Assembly (NCBI RefSeq): GCF_007570835.1
Contig: NZ_SUNC01000005.1
Span: 1 to 64,000, forward strand
Source of the DNA: Croceicoccus sediminis
GTDB taxonomy: Bacteria > Pseudomonadota > Alphaproteobacteria > Sphingomonadales > Sphingomonadaceae
Reading direction: 5' to 3'
DNA length: 64,000 nt
The notes under the pieces were generated by a model. It had not been told where the DNA came from and ran no database searches. It saw nothing but the letters and a program-made list of their open reading frames with translations. Within the stretch, counting starts at the first letter, position 1, and every line of letters starts with the position of its first letter. Made by a program: the position numbers and the translations under genes. Positions 1-8,559 of the stretch are shown piece after piece.

Positions 1-150
1 CAACTATCGTTCCCCGAAACTTCCTTCCGGGGGACTATGTCGTCCAGCTAAGTTGGCGACCGATGAAAGCGAGCCGTTAAAGCGTCGTCCCCGTCGGTGG
101 AGCGGCATATATGTGGGGCTCTTGATTCGGTCAACAGCCGTTCGGCAAAA
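1..150 (+). other. Unassigned leader: 3' end of an unidentified plus-strand transcript
   Basis: No convincing coding frame is visible here. The segment lies just upstream of a strong plus-strand terminator, so some plus-strand transcript must run through it: either the tail of a gene outside the window or a small RNA. A short C-rich/G-rich pairing (CCCCG with CGGGG) is visible around positions 12-34. I do not recognise an RNA family. A GGAAGGAAG string on the minus strand recalls the SRP RNA loop, but the rest of that motif is absent. Confidence 0.3.
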
Positions 151-175
151 AGTTTGCCTTCAGGCGAATTTTTTT
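144..175. terminator. Bidirectional Rho-independent terminator
   Basis: TTTGCC (153-158) pairs with GGCGAA (163-168) around a TTCA loop, extendable by two pairs, and is followed on the plus strand by seven T (169-175). Read on the minus strand, the same stem is followed by five T (147-151), so it can also end the asparaginase transcript. An alternative hairpin, GGCAAA (144-149) with TTTGCC (153-158), uses the same arm and would exclude the terminator. Confidence 0.7.
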
Positions 176-239
176 CAGGCCCGATCAAAAGAATGGCCGA
201 AATCCGCCGCTTCAGCCCTTCCCGCACCGGGAAATTAGT

Positions 240-731
240 TCAGATCGAAACGAAAGAGCCTGCTGCACGGTCCTTGCGCACAGCCAGGCCGTCGAACACC
301 GTGCCGTTCATCGTGATCCATACGCCCGGCTGCGCTGCCTGGCAGCAGGCGAAGGCCATACCGAGGTTGAAGGAGGCGTCGCTTTCCTTGAACCGCGCCG
401 GTGCCAGCGCGCCGGCGAGCACAATGGTCCGGTCGTCCAGATGGGATAGTGACTTCGCCGTATCGGTCATGGTGTCGGTGCCATGCGTTATGACGATCCG
501 CTTTTCAGGCGCCGCCGCGATGGTCGCCGCGATCAGATCACGGTCAGCGTCGGTCAGCTCGAGGCTGTCCTTGCGCATCAGTTCGACGACGCGGAAGGGA
601 TGCGTCACTCGCGCAGTCGCGAGAAGCTGTTCGATCACGCTTTCGCCGATCTTGTACTCGCTCAGCGCGTCGAAATACTGCTTGTCGATTGTGCCACCGG
701 TGGTGATCACGAGAATGGGGGATCGGGTCAT
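240..731 (-). CDS. Short asparaginase-family protein (N-terminal domain only)
   Basis: A 163-residue protein matching the N-terminal catalytic domain of type I/II L-asparaginases. It shows the TTGGTID nucleophile segment near the N-terminus, the GTDTM threonine-aspartate pair mid-protein and the APARFKESDA lysine region. Full-length asparaginases are about 330 residues with a second domain, which is missing here and not found downstream. Such single-domain asparaginase-like proteins are known in alphaproteobacteria, so this may be a natural short form rather than a truncation. The chosen ATG opens directly onto the first beta strand; an upstream in-frame start would add 12 unlikely residues. 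Amidase activity is inferred only. Confidence 0.75.
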   Translation of the reverse strand: MTRSPILVITTGGTIDKQYFDALSEYKIGESVIEQLLATARVTHPFRVVELMRKDSLELTDADRDLIAATIAAAPEKRIVITHGTDTMTDTAKSLSHLDDRTIVLAGALAPARFKESDASFNLGMAFACCQAAQPGVWITMNGTVFDGLAVRKDRAAGSFVSI

Positions 732-773
732 GCCCCGCCCCTTATCACCGGCGCGCACGGGCGTCACCGGTTG

Positions 774-807
774 TCGGCGCAGGAACGCGTTAACGCCCCT
801 GCGCCGA
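774..807 (-). terminator. Stem-loop after the beta-oxidation operon
   Basis: A perfect 10-bp stem, TCGGCGCAGG (774-783) with CCTGCGCCGA (798-807), lies just past the acyl-CoA dehydrogenase stop codon. There is no clear T-run on the minus strand, so it may be a transcript-end stabiliser rather than a true intrinsic terminator. Confidence 0.4.
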
Positions 808-812
808 AAGAA

Positions 813-2603
813 TCAGAACGCGTCGTCAGCCAGGGCCATCATCGACTTCTTGCCCGCCTTGATGGCGAGGAAGTGTGCCGAAACCTGCGGCAGGATGCGT
901 TCGAAGTAGAACGTCGCCGTCTTGATCTTGGCATTATAGAACGCCTTGTCCTCTGCCCCGAAGGCCAGCTTCATGCCGGAGAGCAGGGTAGAGCGGGCAA
1001 AGCAGTAGCCCATGGCGACAAGGCCGAAGAGCCTGAGGTACTCGGTTGCCGCGGCGCCCGCCTCTTCCGGATCGGCCATGCCCTTCTGGGCGATGGTCGC
1101 GGTGGAAAGCTGCAAGGCGCCGAACGCCTTTTCCAACCCGTCGATCATCGGCTTCATGGGACCGTCGCCCTTGTTCGCCTCGATGAATTCGGAAACCGGG
1201 TGGAAGAAGCTTTTCAGGTAACGCCCCAAATGCGCGCCCAGCTTGCGCCCGACGAGGTCCAGCGCCTGGATGCCGTTCGTACCTTCATAGAGCATCGCAA
1301 TGCGCGCATCGCGGGCGTACTGTTCCACCCCGCTTTCACGGATATAGCCGTGCCCGCCGTAGATCTGGATTGCGAGGTTCGCGTTCTCGTGCCCCAGATC
1401 GGTGAACAGCGCCTTCACGATCGGCGTCATCAGCGCGACAAAATCCTCGGCCCGCTGACGCACTTCGGGATCATCGGCATGTCTTTCCGCGTCCAGCGCA
1501 CGGGCGACCCATGCGCCCAGCGCACGGCAGCCTTCGTTGTTGGCGCGCATCGTCATCAGCATACGGCGAACATCCGGGTGGACGATGATCGGATCGGCGG
1601 GCTGATCGGGATATTTCGGCCCTGCCAGCGAGCGGCCCTGCACGCGGTCCTTCGCGTACCAGACGGCCGACTGATAAGCTGCCTCACCAATGCCGAGCCC
1701 CTGAATGCCGACGCCCAGCCGCGCGTTGTTCATCATCGTGAACATCGCGGCCATGCCCTTGTTCGGCTCTCCCACCAGCCAGCCGGTCGATTCCTCGAAC
1801 AGCATCTGACAGGTCGCAGACGCCTTGATGCCCATCTTGTGCTCGATCGCGGGGCAGGAAACGCCGTTCGACGGACCGGGTGTGCCATCGTCCCTGGGTA
1901 TGAACTTCGGCACGACGAAAAGCGAGATGCCCTTCACCCCTTCGGGCGCATCGGGAAGCCGGGCGAGGACGAGGTGGATGATATTGTCGGTCAGGTCATG
2001 TTCACCCGCCGAGATGAAGATCTTCGAACCCGACACCTTGTAAGTGCCATCGCCAGCCGGGACCGCACGGGTGCGCAGCAAGCCGAGATCGGTGCCGCAG
2101 TGCGGTTCGGTAAGGCACATCGTGCCCGACCATTCGCCGCTGACCATCTTGGGCAGGTAGGTGTTCTTCAGGTCATCGGTCGCGTGCTTGGCAATCGCGC
2201 CGACGCCGCCGTGGGTGAGGCCCGGATACATGCCGAACGACAGGTTGGTGGAACAGGTCATCTCCTCGACCAGCTTGCTCAACCGTTCGGGAAGCCCCTG
2301 TCCGCCCCATTCGGGATCGGACGACAGGGCCGCCCAGCCGTCCTGCGTGAACTGCTGATAGGCTTCCTTGAACCCTGCAGGCGTGCGCACGACGCCGTTT
2401 TCGTGCTGGCAACCTTCCTCGTCACCGGAACGGTTGAGCGGAAGCAGGACTTCCTGGCTGAACTTCGCCGCCTGTTCGAGGACCGCGTTCATCAGGTCGG
2501 AATCGAATTCCTCCAGCGCGGGGATATTGCCGAACCCGTCGTCATGCCAGAGCTCTTCCAACACGAAACGCATGTCGCGCAGCGGTGCTTCATAGACTTG
2601 CAT
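813..2603 (-). CDS. Acyl-CoA dehydrogenase (FadE-type, with C-terminal extension)
   Basis: A 596-residue flavoenzyme that would catalyse the first, FAD-dependent step of fatty acyl-CoA beta-oxidation. The ACAD core spans about residues 80-450, with the substrate/FAD motif CLTEPHCGTD near 163-172 and the catalytic-base segment MLYEGTNG, whose glutamate is residue 440. A C-terminal extension (about 470-596) is typical of the long bacterial ACADs also called DmdC-like. It is the last gene of a three-gene operon, 17 bases after the HCDH/ECH fusion gene, so thiolase, hydratase/dehydrogenase and dehydrogenase are co-expressed. The set resembles the Bacillus fadNAE operon. Chain-length preference cannot be read from sequence. 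Confidence 0.93.
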   Translation of the reverse strand: MQVYEAPLRDMRFVLEELWHDDGFGNIPALEEFDSDLMNAVLEQAAKFSQEVLLPLNRSGDEEGCQHENGVVRTPAGFKEAYQQFTQDGWAALSSDPEWGGQGLPERLSKLVEEMTCSTNLSFGMYPGLTHGGVGAIAKHATDDLKNTYLPKMVSGEWSGTMCLTEPHCGTDLGLLRTRAVPAGDGTYKVSGSKIFISAGEHDLTDNIIHLVLARLPDAPEGVKGISLFVVPKFIPRDDGTPGPSNGVSCPAIEHKMGIKASATCQMLFEESTGWLVGEPNKGMAAMFTMMNNARLGVGIQGLGIGEAAYQSAVWYAKDRVQGRSLAGPKYPDQPADPIIVHPDVRRMLMTMRANNEGCRALGAWVARALDAERHADDPEVRQRAEDFVALMTPIVKALFTDLGHENANLAIQIYGGHGYIRESGVEQYARDARIAMLYEGTNGIQALDLVGRKLGAHLGRYLKSFFHPVSEFIEANKGDGPMKPMIDGLEKAFGALQLSTATIAQKGMADPEEAGAAATEYLRLFGLVAMGYCFARSTLLSGMKLAFGAEDKAFYNAKIKTATFYFERILPQVSAHFLAIKAGKKSMMALADDAF

Positions 2604-2620
2604 CGATCGTGCCTTTCAAA

Positions 2621-4948
2621 TCAGTTGCGCAGCGGCTTGCCGGTTTCGAGCATATGTTCGACCCGGGCCTGGCTGCGCGGATTGCGGACCAGCGCCATGA
2701 AAGCCTCGCGCTCAAGCTGCAGCATCTGCTCTTCGGTAACCGTGTCGGCCGCGTCGGTATCGCCGCCCGTCAGAACGGTGGCGAGGTGCGATGCAACGAC
2801 GCCGTCGTAATCGGTCGCCTTGCCCTGCGCCTTAAAACCCTCGACCGCGAGGTCGAGCGCGACTTTACCGGTGGGGCCGGGCAAGTTGAACGTCGGTGCC
2901 TCGGGCGGAGTGTAGCCATCGACCATCGACAGCGCGCGCTGCTTGGCATCGGCCAGCAGGCGATCGCGGTTCATCGTGACGCTATCGTCCTTGCGCAGGA
3001 AGCCGAGTTCCTTCGCCTCTGCCGCGGATTTTGCCACCGTGGCGGTCGAGACGATCTCGAACACCTTGGCAACCGGGGGCATCGGGCCCTTGGGCAAAGC
3101 GCCCATGTCGCGCCAGCGTGCCAGCATCTCTCCGCAGCCGCCCCAGCCGGGGATCAGGCCGACGCCGCATTCGACAAGGCCGATATAGCTTTCGGCATGG
3201 GCCTGAACCGCGTCGCAGTGGAGCAGGATCTCGCACCCGCCGCCCAGCGCCATGCCCGAAGGCGCGCCGACCACCGGGAACGGTGCGTATTTCAGCGCCT
3301 TGTAGGTTTCCTGTCCGCCGGCGACGAGCTTCTCGATCTCGCCCCATGCCGCGATGTTCACGGCAAAGAGCGCAAGACCCAGATTCGCGCCGGTCGAGAA
3401 CTGGCTGCCCTCGTTATAGACGACCATGGCCTTGTACTTTTCAGCCACGAGCGGGATCGCCTTGCCGATCAGCTTCATGACCTCGCCGTCGAGCGCGTTC
3501 ATCTTGCCGGTGAATTCAAGGCAAACGACACCGTCGCCAACGTCCCACAGCGCGGCGGATGCATTCTTCATCAGCGGCTCTGCCGACAGCTTCACATCGG
3601 CAAGCAGTTCGACGCCTTCGGGGCGCACGACATCGTGGTACTCGCCGTCAAGGCCGAGATACTGCCGCTTGCCGTCCTCGACCCGGTAGAATGTCGCATC
3701 GCCCGCCATCTCGAGGATCGAGGGAACTGGCGAGCCTTCGGCCTTAAGCCGCTCGACCAACTTTGCCGCGCCGATCCTGTCGATCAGTTCGAATGGCCCG
3801 TACTTCCAATTGTAACCGAGCTTCATCGCCTCATCGATGGCGACGATGTCGTCCGCCGCATCGGGCACGAGGCTGGCGGCATAAGAAAGCGTCTGGCCAA
3901 GGATCGCCCACGCATAGGAGCCATATTTGTCATCGGATGCGATCAGCGCGCCCAGATCGCCGCTCTTCACCGCACGCGGCAGAGAGGCGGGCTTCACGCT
4001 CTTGCGATAGTGGCCCGACGAAAGGTCGACCGCTTCCTTCAGTTTCTTCCCGCCTTCGCGGTTGAGGCGGTAGAACCCGCCCTTCCCCTTACGGCCGGTA
4101 TAGCCTTCCTCGATCATCTTGTTGATCAGCGGGATGTCGCGCGCGATCGCCTGATAGGGATCGTCCTGCGGCAGGGTCGAGGTCAGGCTCTCCTGAAGAT
4201 AGGGCATGAGGTCCACGCCGACGAGATCGACCAGACCGAACACGCCGGTCTTGGGCACACCCATCGGGCGGCCCGCGATAGCGTCGGCTTCCTCGACCGT
4301 CAGGCCAAGATCCATCGCCGCGTTGATCGCCGCCTGAATCCAGAACGTGCCGACACGGTTCGCGATAAAGCCGGGCGTGTCCTTCGCATCGACCACGGTC
4401 TTGCCCAGCACACGGTCCGCGAAGTCGCGGATGCGGGCGGCAAGGTCCATGTCGGTCGCGGGACCGGTCACCAATTCCAGCAGCCGCATATAGCGCGGCG
4501 GGTTGAAGAAGTGGGTGATGAAGAAGTCGCGGCGGAACGCGTCCGAACGCCCTTCGATCAGGTTTTCGAGCGGGATGGTCGACGTGTTGGACGTGACCGC
4601 CGTGCCCGGCGTGCGGACCTTTTCCAGCTTTTCGTAAAGCGACTGCTTGATCGAAAGCTTCTCGACCACGGCCTCGATCACCCAGTCGCACTCGGCGACC
4701 TTGTCGAGGTGGTCTTCGATATTGCCCGTTTCGACCAGCCGGGCCGCGCGTTTCGACATGAAGGGCGCCGGGTCGGTCTTGAGCATGCGTTTTACCGCGC
4801 CTTCAGCGACCGAATTGCGGTCATTCTCGTCACGCACGATATCGAGCAGGAGGACCGGCACGCCGCCGTTGGCGACTTGTGCCGCGATCCCCGCACCCAT
4901 CGTGCCCGCGCCGATGACGCAGACTTTCCTGACGGGAGCCATCGTCAT
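2621..4948 (-). CDS. 3-hydroxyacyl-CoA dehydrogenase / enoyl-CoA hydratase fusion
   Basis: A 775-residue bifunctional beta-oxidation enzyme. An N-terminal Rossmann fold (VIGAGTMGAG, residues 12-21) and HCDH domains come first, followed by a C-terminal crotonase domain with the oxyanion segment MALGGGCEILL and the VECGVGLIPGWGG loop. This order is the reverse of E. coli FadB and matches the FadN type. The start is placed at the ATG whose ATGA overlaps the stop of the thiolase gene, giving tight translational coupling; a second ATG two codons later is possible. It should hydrate enoyl-CoA and oxidise 3-hydroxyacyl-CoA with NAD between the ACAD and thiolase steps. Confidence 0.93.
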   Translation of the reverse strand: MTMAPVRKVCVIGAGTMGAGIAAQVANGGVPVLLLDIVRDENDRNSVAEGAVKRMLKTDPAPFMSKRAARLVETGNIEDHLDKVAECDWVIEAVVEKLSIKQSLYEKLEKVRTPGTAVTSNTSTIPLENLIEGRSDAFRRDFFITHFFNPPRYMRLLELVTGPATDMDLAARIRDFADRVLGKTVVDAKDTPGFIANRVGTFWIQAAINAAMDLGLTVEEADAIAGRPMGVPKTGVFGLVDLVGVDLMPYLQESLTSTLPQDDPYQAIARDIPLINKMIEEGYTGRKGKGGFYRLNREGGKKLKEAVDLSSGHYRKSVKPASLPRAVKSGDLGALIASDDKYGSYAWAILGQTLSYAASLVPDAADDIVAIDEAMKLGYNWKYGPFELIDRIGAAKLVERLKAEGSPVPSILEMAGDATFYRVEDGKRQYLGLDGEYHDVVRPEGVELLADVKLSAEPLMKNASAALWDVGDGVVCLEFTGKMNALDGEVMKLIGKAIPLVAEKYKAMVVYNEGSQFSTGANLGLALFAVNIAAWGEIEKLVAGGQETYKALKYAPFPVVGAPSGMALGGGCEILLHCDAVQAHAESYIGLVECGVGLIPGWGGCGEMLARWRDMGALPKGPMPPVAKVFEIVSTATVAKSAAEAKELGFLRKDDSVTMNRDRLLADAKQRALSMVDGYTPPEAPTFNLPGPTGKVALDLAVEGFKAQGKATDYDGVVASHLATVLTGGDTDAADTVTEEQMLQLEREAFMALVRNPRSQARVEHMLETGKPLRN

Positions 4949-6081
4949 CACACCGCCTCCAGAACCGTGGCGATGCCCTGACCGCCGCCGATGCACTGCG
5001 TGGCCAGCGCGAACTTGCCGCCTTCACGCTGCAGCAACTGCGCCGCCTTGCCGGTGATGCGCGCGCCCGTCGCGCCCAGCGGGTGGCCGATGGCGATCGC
5101 GCCGCCGTCGAGATTGACCTTCGCCTCGTCGAGGCCGAGGTCGCGAATGACCGCGATCGACTGGCTGGCGAAAGCTTCGTTCAGCTCGACCACGTCGAGA
5201 TCGGTGGCAGTAATGCCCGCCCGCTCCATCGCCTTGCGCGATGCGCCGATGGGCCCGATGCCCATGATCTCCGGCTTGCAGCCCGAAACCGCGACCGAAC
5301 GCACTTTGGCCATGACCGTCAGGCCATTGGCGGCGGCATAGTCCGCGCTGGTCACCAGCACCGCCGTCGCACCGTCGGTGAGGGGCGAGGACGTGCCCGC
5401 CGTAACGGTGCCGTTCGCATCGAACGCGGTCTTCAGGCTGGCCAGCGTATCCGCAGTGGTTTCGGGGCGCGGCGTTCCGTCGGCCTCGACCATGCCCTTG
5501 CCGGTGTCGATAGCGACGATTTCGCCGGCCAGCTTGCCCGCGGCGACGGCAGCGGCGGTCTTCTGCTGGCTACGCACCGCGAAAGCTTCCTGCTCCTCGC
5601 GGCTGATGTTCCATTCCTTCGCCACGTTCTCTGCCGTCGTTCCCATCGAGATATAGGCCTCGGTCTCCTTGGCCAGCTTCGGGTTCGGCATCGGGTTAAA
5701 GCCCATCATCGGCACGCGGCTCATCGATTCGACGCCGCCGCAGATGAAGGCATCGCCTGCGCCCATGGCGATCTGGCCCGCGGCATAGTGGATCGCACTC
5801 ATCGACGAACCGCAGAACCGGTTCAGCGTCATGCCCGCGACCGACTGCGGCAGACCGGCCAGAAGCCCGACAAGGCGCGCAACGTTGAAGCCCTGCTCCC
5901 CTTCCGGGAAGGCGCAGCCGAGCAGGAGATCCTCCAGGTCATCGGCCTTCACGCCGGTCCGTTCGACCAGTGCGCGCACGACCTGCGCGGCCATGTCGTC
6001 GGGCCGGACACGGGCAAGAGCGCCCTTGCCTGCGAGGTGGAAGGGCGAACGGGCGTAACCCGCAATGACGATGTCGTTCAT
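4948..6081 (-). CDS. fadA: Acetyl-CoA C-acyltransferase (3-ketoacyl-CoA thiolase)
   Basis: A 377-residue degradative thiolase, first gene of the beta-oxidation operon. The acyl-accepting cysteine is C90 in NRFCGSS. The C-terminal catalytic pair is H333 in GHPLGATG and C363 in CIGGGQG. It would cleave 3-ketoacyl-CoA to acetyl-CoA plus a shortened acyl-CoA. The length is normal for the family. Its stop overlaps the start of the downstream fusion gene by four bases. Upstream lies the intergenic region shared with a divergent MerR regulator. Confidence 0.94.
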   Translation of the reverse strand: MNDIVIAGYARSPFHLAGKGALARVRPDDMAAQVVRALVERTGVKADDLEDLLLGCAFPEGEQGFNVARLVGLLAGLPQSVAGMTLNRFCGSSMSAIHYAAGQIAMGAGDAFICGGVESMSRVPMMGFNPMPNPKLAKETEAYISMGTTAENVAKEWNISREEQEAFAVRSQQKTAAAVAAGKLAGEIVAIDTGKGMVEADGTPRPETTADTLASLKTAFDANGTVTAGTSSPLTDGATAVLVTSADYAAANGLTVMAKVRSVAVSGCKPEIMGIGPIGASRKAMERAGITATDLDVVELNEAFASQSIAVIRDLGLDEAKVNLDGGAIAIGHPLGATGARITGKAAQLLQREGGKFALATQCIGGGQGIATVLEAV

Positions 6082-6138
6082 GGAAATCCTGTCTCTCCGA
6101 AACGTCGTTGGCGCGGCGTTCGGCCGCTTTATATCGTA

Positions 6139-6166
6139 ATAGTAAAATACCTCCCCTATACGTCAA
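6139..6166 (-). promoter_or_regulatory. Candidate sigma-70 promoter of the beta-oxidation operon
   Basis: On the minus strand, TTGACG (complement of 6161-6166) and TACTAT (complement of 6139-6144) are separated by 16 bases, about 60-80 bases upstream of the thiolase ATG. The -35 lies within TTGACGTA, the same octamer found in the operator-like dyad before the MerR gene. Confidence 0.5.
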
Positions 6167-6217
6167 CCGGAATCTCGGCTATGCGGATCACCGTGTCCCG
6201 GATTTGAGGTGCCGGAA

Positions 6218-6232
6218 TTGACGTAAGCGTCA
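6218..6232. promoter_or_regulatory. Candidate MerR operator (TGACG-TAAG-CGTCA dyad)
   Basis: TGACG (6219-6223) and CGTCA (6228-6232) form a perfect inverted repeat around TAAG, 55 bases before the MerR start. TTGACG at 6218-6223 could also be a -35 element. MerR-family regulators of acyl-CoA catabolism (LiuR type) bind comparable ACGT-containing palindromes, so autoregulation plus control of the divergent operon is likely, by inference. Confidence 0.5.
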
Positions 6233-6287
6233 GTTTGCGCTTTGGAAACGCGCAAGGTCGCGCCCGGGTCCGGGATAGATAAGAACC

Positions 6288-6722
6288 ATGGGAAGACAGT
6301 CGCGTGAGGAAGCCGTGAATCAGATGGACGACCATGACCCCGGCCCGATGCACAAAGGCATTCAGGAAGTTGCCGAAATGCTCGGCGTTACGCAGCGCGC
6401 CTTGCGCTTTTACGAAGACAACGGCCTGATCAGTCCGCAGCGTGTAAGCGGCACGCGCATCTATTCGCGCCGCGACATGGGGCGCATGCAACTGATCCTG
6501 CGCGGCAAGCGACTGGGCTTCAGCATCCGCGAAATTCGCGAGTTTCTGGACTTATATGACCGCGATCCGACACAGCATGACCAGATAAGTCACCTGCTGA
6601 CCCGCGTGCGCGAAAAGATCGTCGACCTCAAGGCGCAGCAAGTCGCCCTGGAAAAGACGATAGGCGAACTCATCCAGATAGAAGCCGAAGCCGCCGAACA
6701 GCTAAGCAAGGGCGGGGCCTGA
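6288..6722 (+). CDS. MerR-family transcriptional regulator of fatty acid/acyl-CoA catabolism
   Basis: A 144-residue protein with an N-terminal winged helix-turn-helix (IQEVAEMLGVTQRALRFYED, about residues 22-41, then the wing through GTRIYSRRD). A linker and a C-terminal coiled coil (about 100-135) suited to dimerisation follow. There are no clustered cysteines of metal sensors. It is divergent from the beta-oxidation operon, with palindromic sites between them, which suggests a LiuR-like local regulator responding to an acyl-CoA. The start is uncertain: a GTG at 6315 with GAGGA four bases upstream, or an ATG at 6324, would remove 9 or 12 unstructured residues without touching the DNA-binding domain. 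Confidence 0.88.
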   Translation: MGRQSREEAVNQMDDHDPGPMHKGIQEVAEMLGVTQRALRFYEDNGLISPQRVSGTRIYSRRDMGRMQLILRGKRLGFSIREIREFLDLYDRDPTQHDQISHLLTRVREKIVDLKAQQVALEKTIGELIQIEAEAAEQLSKGGA

Positions 6723-6744
6723 GCCCCTTCCCCGACTAAGAGCT

Positions 6745-8559
6745 TCAGGCCGGACGGCCCTTGCGACCTTTCGGCTTGAACTTGCCCGGGCCGCCGGGCT
6801 TTCCGGGCCCGCCGGGCTTGCCCTTGCCGGCAAAGGGCTTGCCCTTCCCGCCATGGGGCTTGCCCTTCGGGGGACCAGAGCGCCCAGGCTTTGCGCGGTG
6901 GACCATCGGTTTCGCACCCCCTCCACCGTGATGGCCTCCGCCACCTTCGCGCGGGCCTTCCGAAGGCTCGATGGTCACGATGCCGCGGTCATCGTCCTCG
7001 TTCGCGGTGCGCAGCAGCGTTGCGGCAAACTTGTCGGCAATTGCGGTCGGAACCTGGAAATGCGTTTCGTACTGTCCGATGCGGATCGCGCCCACTTCGG
7101 CGCGGGTAATGTGCCCGCGGCGGCACAGCAGCGGCAGGATCCAGCGCGCATCTGCGTTCTGGCGGCGGCCGATGTCCATACGGAACCAGGCCACGTCCTC
7201 GAAACCGGGGCGATGGCGCTCCTTCTGGGCGGCACGGCGCGCCTCGGGCGTGTTCTCCATCAGCTCTTCGGGTTCGGGAAGCTTGGCGCGGAACGAACGG
7301 ACCAGCGCGGCAGCCACGTCCTGCGGCGAACGCTCGGCCAGAAGCCTCTCGGCAAGCTTGCGATCCTCTTCGTCGAATTCAGCCGGCTGCAACAGCGCGC
7401 CCAGAAGGCGTTCGCGGTCCTGTGCCCGGATCGCGTCGCGCGAAGGCGCCTCGATCCAGTCGGCCTCGATCTTCGCGCCGCGCAGCATGCTTTCGACACG
7501 GCGGCGGCGCGGATAGGGAACGATGAGGACCGCCGTACCCTTTTTGCCCGCACGGCCCGTCCGGCCCGAACGGTGCTGAAGCGTTTCGGCATCGCGCGGA
7601 ATCTCGACGTGAACCACAAGGCTGAGCGAAGGCAGGTCGATGCCGCGGGCGGCGACGTCAGTGGCGACGCAGACGCGGGCACGGCGATCGCGCAGCGCCT
7701 GAAGTGCCTGGTTACGTTCGGACTGCGAATGTTCACCCGACAGCGCGACGACGGCAAATCCGCGTTCCTGCAGGGTTGCATGTAGGCGGCGCACGTTGTC
7801 ACGCGTGGCGCAGAACAGGATCGCGGTTTCCGCCTCGTGGAAGCGCAGCAGGTTCACCACCGAGGCCTCGATCTCTGCCGGGGCGACGGTCACGGCCTGA
7901 TAGGTGATGTCGCCGTGACCACGGTCGTCCCCGACGGTGGAGATGCGCAGGGCGTTATTCTGATAGCGCCGGGCCAGCGCCTCGATCGGCTTAGGCATCG
8001 TGGCGGAAAACAGCAGCGTGCGGCGATTGTCGGGCGTCGCGTCGAGGATTTCCTCAAGATCTTCGCGAAAGCCCATGTCGAGCATTTCGTCCGCTTCGTC
8101 GAGAACCGCGACGCGCAGCGCCGAAAGGTCCAGCGCCCCGCGTTCGAGATGATCGCGCAGGCGTCCCGGCGTGCCGACGACGATATGGGCGCCGCGCTGC
8201 AGGCTACGGCGTTCCTTCGACGGGTCCATCCCGCCAACGCAAGTCGCGATCCACGCACCGGCCTGCTTGTAGAGCCAGGTGAGTTCGCGGCTGACCTGCA
8301 AGGCCAGTTCGCGGGTCGGCGCGATGACCAGCGCCAGTGGCGCGCCCGAAGGCGGAAGCTGTGCTTCGCCGCGCAGCAGCGTATCGGCAAAGGCGAGGCC
8401 AAAAGCCACCGTCTTGCCCGAACCGGTCTGGGCGGAAACGACAAGGTCGCGGCCATCGGCCTCGGGCGCGACGACGGCGGACTGCACGGCAGTCAACGCG
8501 GTGTAGCCACGTTCTTCAAGGGCATTGGCGAAAAGAGGCGAAAGCGTAGAAAAAGGCAT
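6745..8559 (-). CDS. DEAD-box ATP-dependent RNA helicase
   Basis: A 604-residue helicase with the DEAD-box order of motifs: Q-motif glutamine in ALTAVQSAVV, Walker A AQTGSGKT (about 48-55), PTRELA, GTPGRL, DEAD in LDEADEMLD, SAT, then the helicase C domain with ATDVAARGID and HRSGRTGRAG. A DbpA/CsdA-like RNA-binding region follows, and the last 60 residues are a basic G/K/P-rich tail with repeated GKGKP/GGPGKP units. It probably remodels ribosomal or structured RNA. The start at 8559 is preferred over 8577 because a GAG-type ribosome site lies upstream and the extra residues are unlikely. Confidence 0.93.
   Translation of the reverse strand: MPFSTLSPLFANALEERGYTALTAVQSAVVAPEADGRDLVVSAQTGSGKTVAFGLAFADTLLRGEAQLPPSGAPLALVIAPTRELALQVSRELTWLYKQAGAWIATCVGGMDPSKERRSLQRGAHIVVGTPGRLRDHLERGALDLSALRVAVLDEADEMLDMGFREDLEEILDATPDNRRTLLFSATMPKPIEALARRYQNNALRISTVGDDRGHGDITYQAVTVAPAEIEASVVNLLRFHEAETAILFCATRDNVRRLHATLQERGFAVVALSGEHSQSERNQALQALRDRRARVCVATDVAARGIDLPSLSLVVHVEIPRDAETLQHRSGRTGRAGKKGTAVLIVPYPRRRRVESMLRGAKIEADWIEAPSRDAIRAQDRERLLGALLQPAEFDEEDRKLAERLLAERSPQDVAAALVRSFRAKLPEPEELMENTPEARRAAQKERHRPGFEDVAWFRMDIGRRQNADARWILPLLCRRGHITRAEVGAIRIGQYETHFQVPTAIADKFAATLLRTANEDDDRGIVTIEPSEGPREGGGGHHGGGGAKPMVHRAKPGRSGPPKGKPHGGKGKPFAGKGKPGGPGKPGGPGKFKPKGRKGRPA

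Noticed and set aside
12-40. SRP-RNA-like GGAAGGAAG on the minus strand
   Set aside because: The flanking AGGTCAGG and AGCAGC parts of the SRP loop are missing, and no long hairpin surrounds it.
53-238. Small plus-strand frame at the left edge
   Set aside because: It crosses the terminator stem and its composition is not protein-like.
483-4981. Very long plus-strand open frames (775 and 798 codons) opposite the beta-oxidation operon
   Set aside because: They mirror well-recognised enzymes on the minus strand, have no family motifs, and are typical antisense frames in GC-rich DNA.
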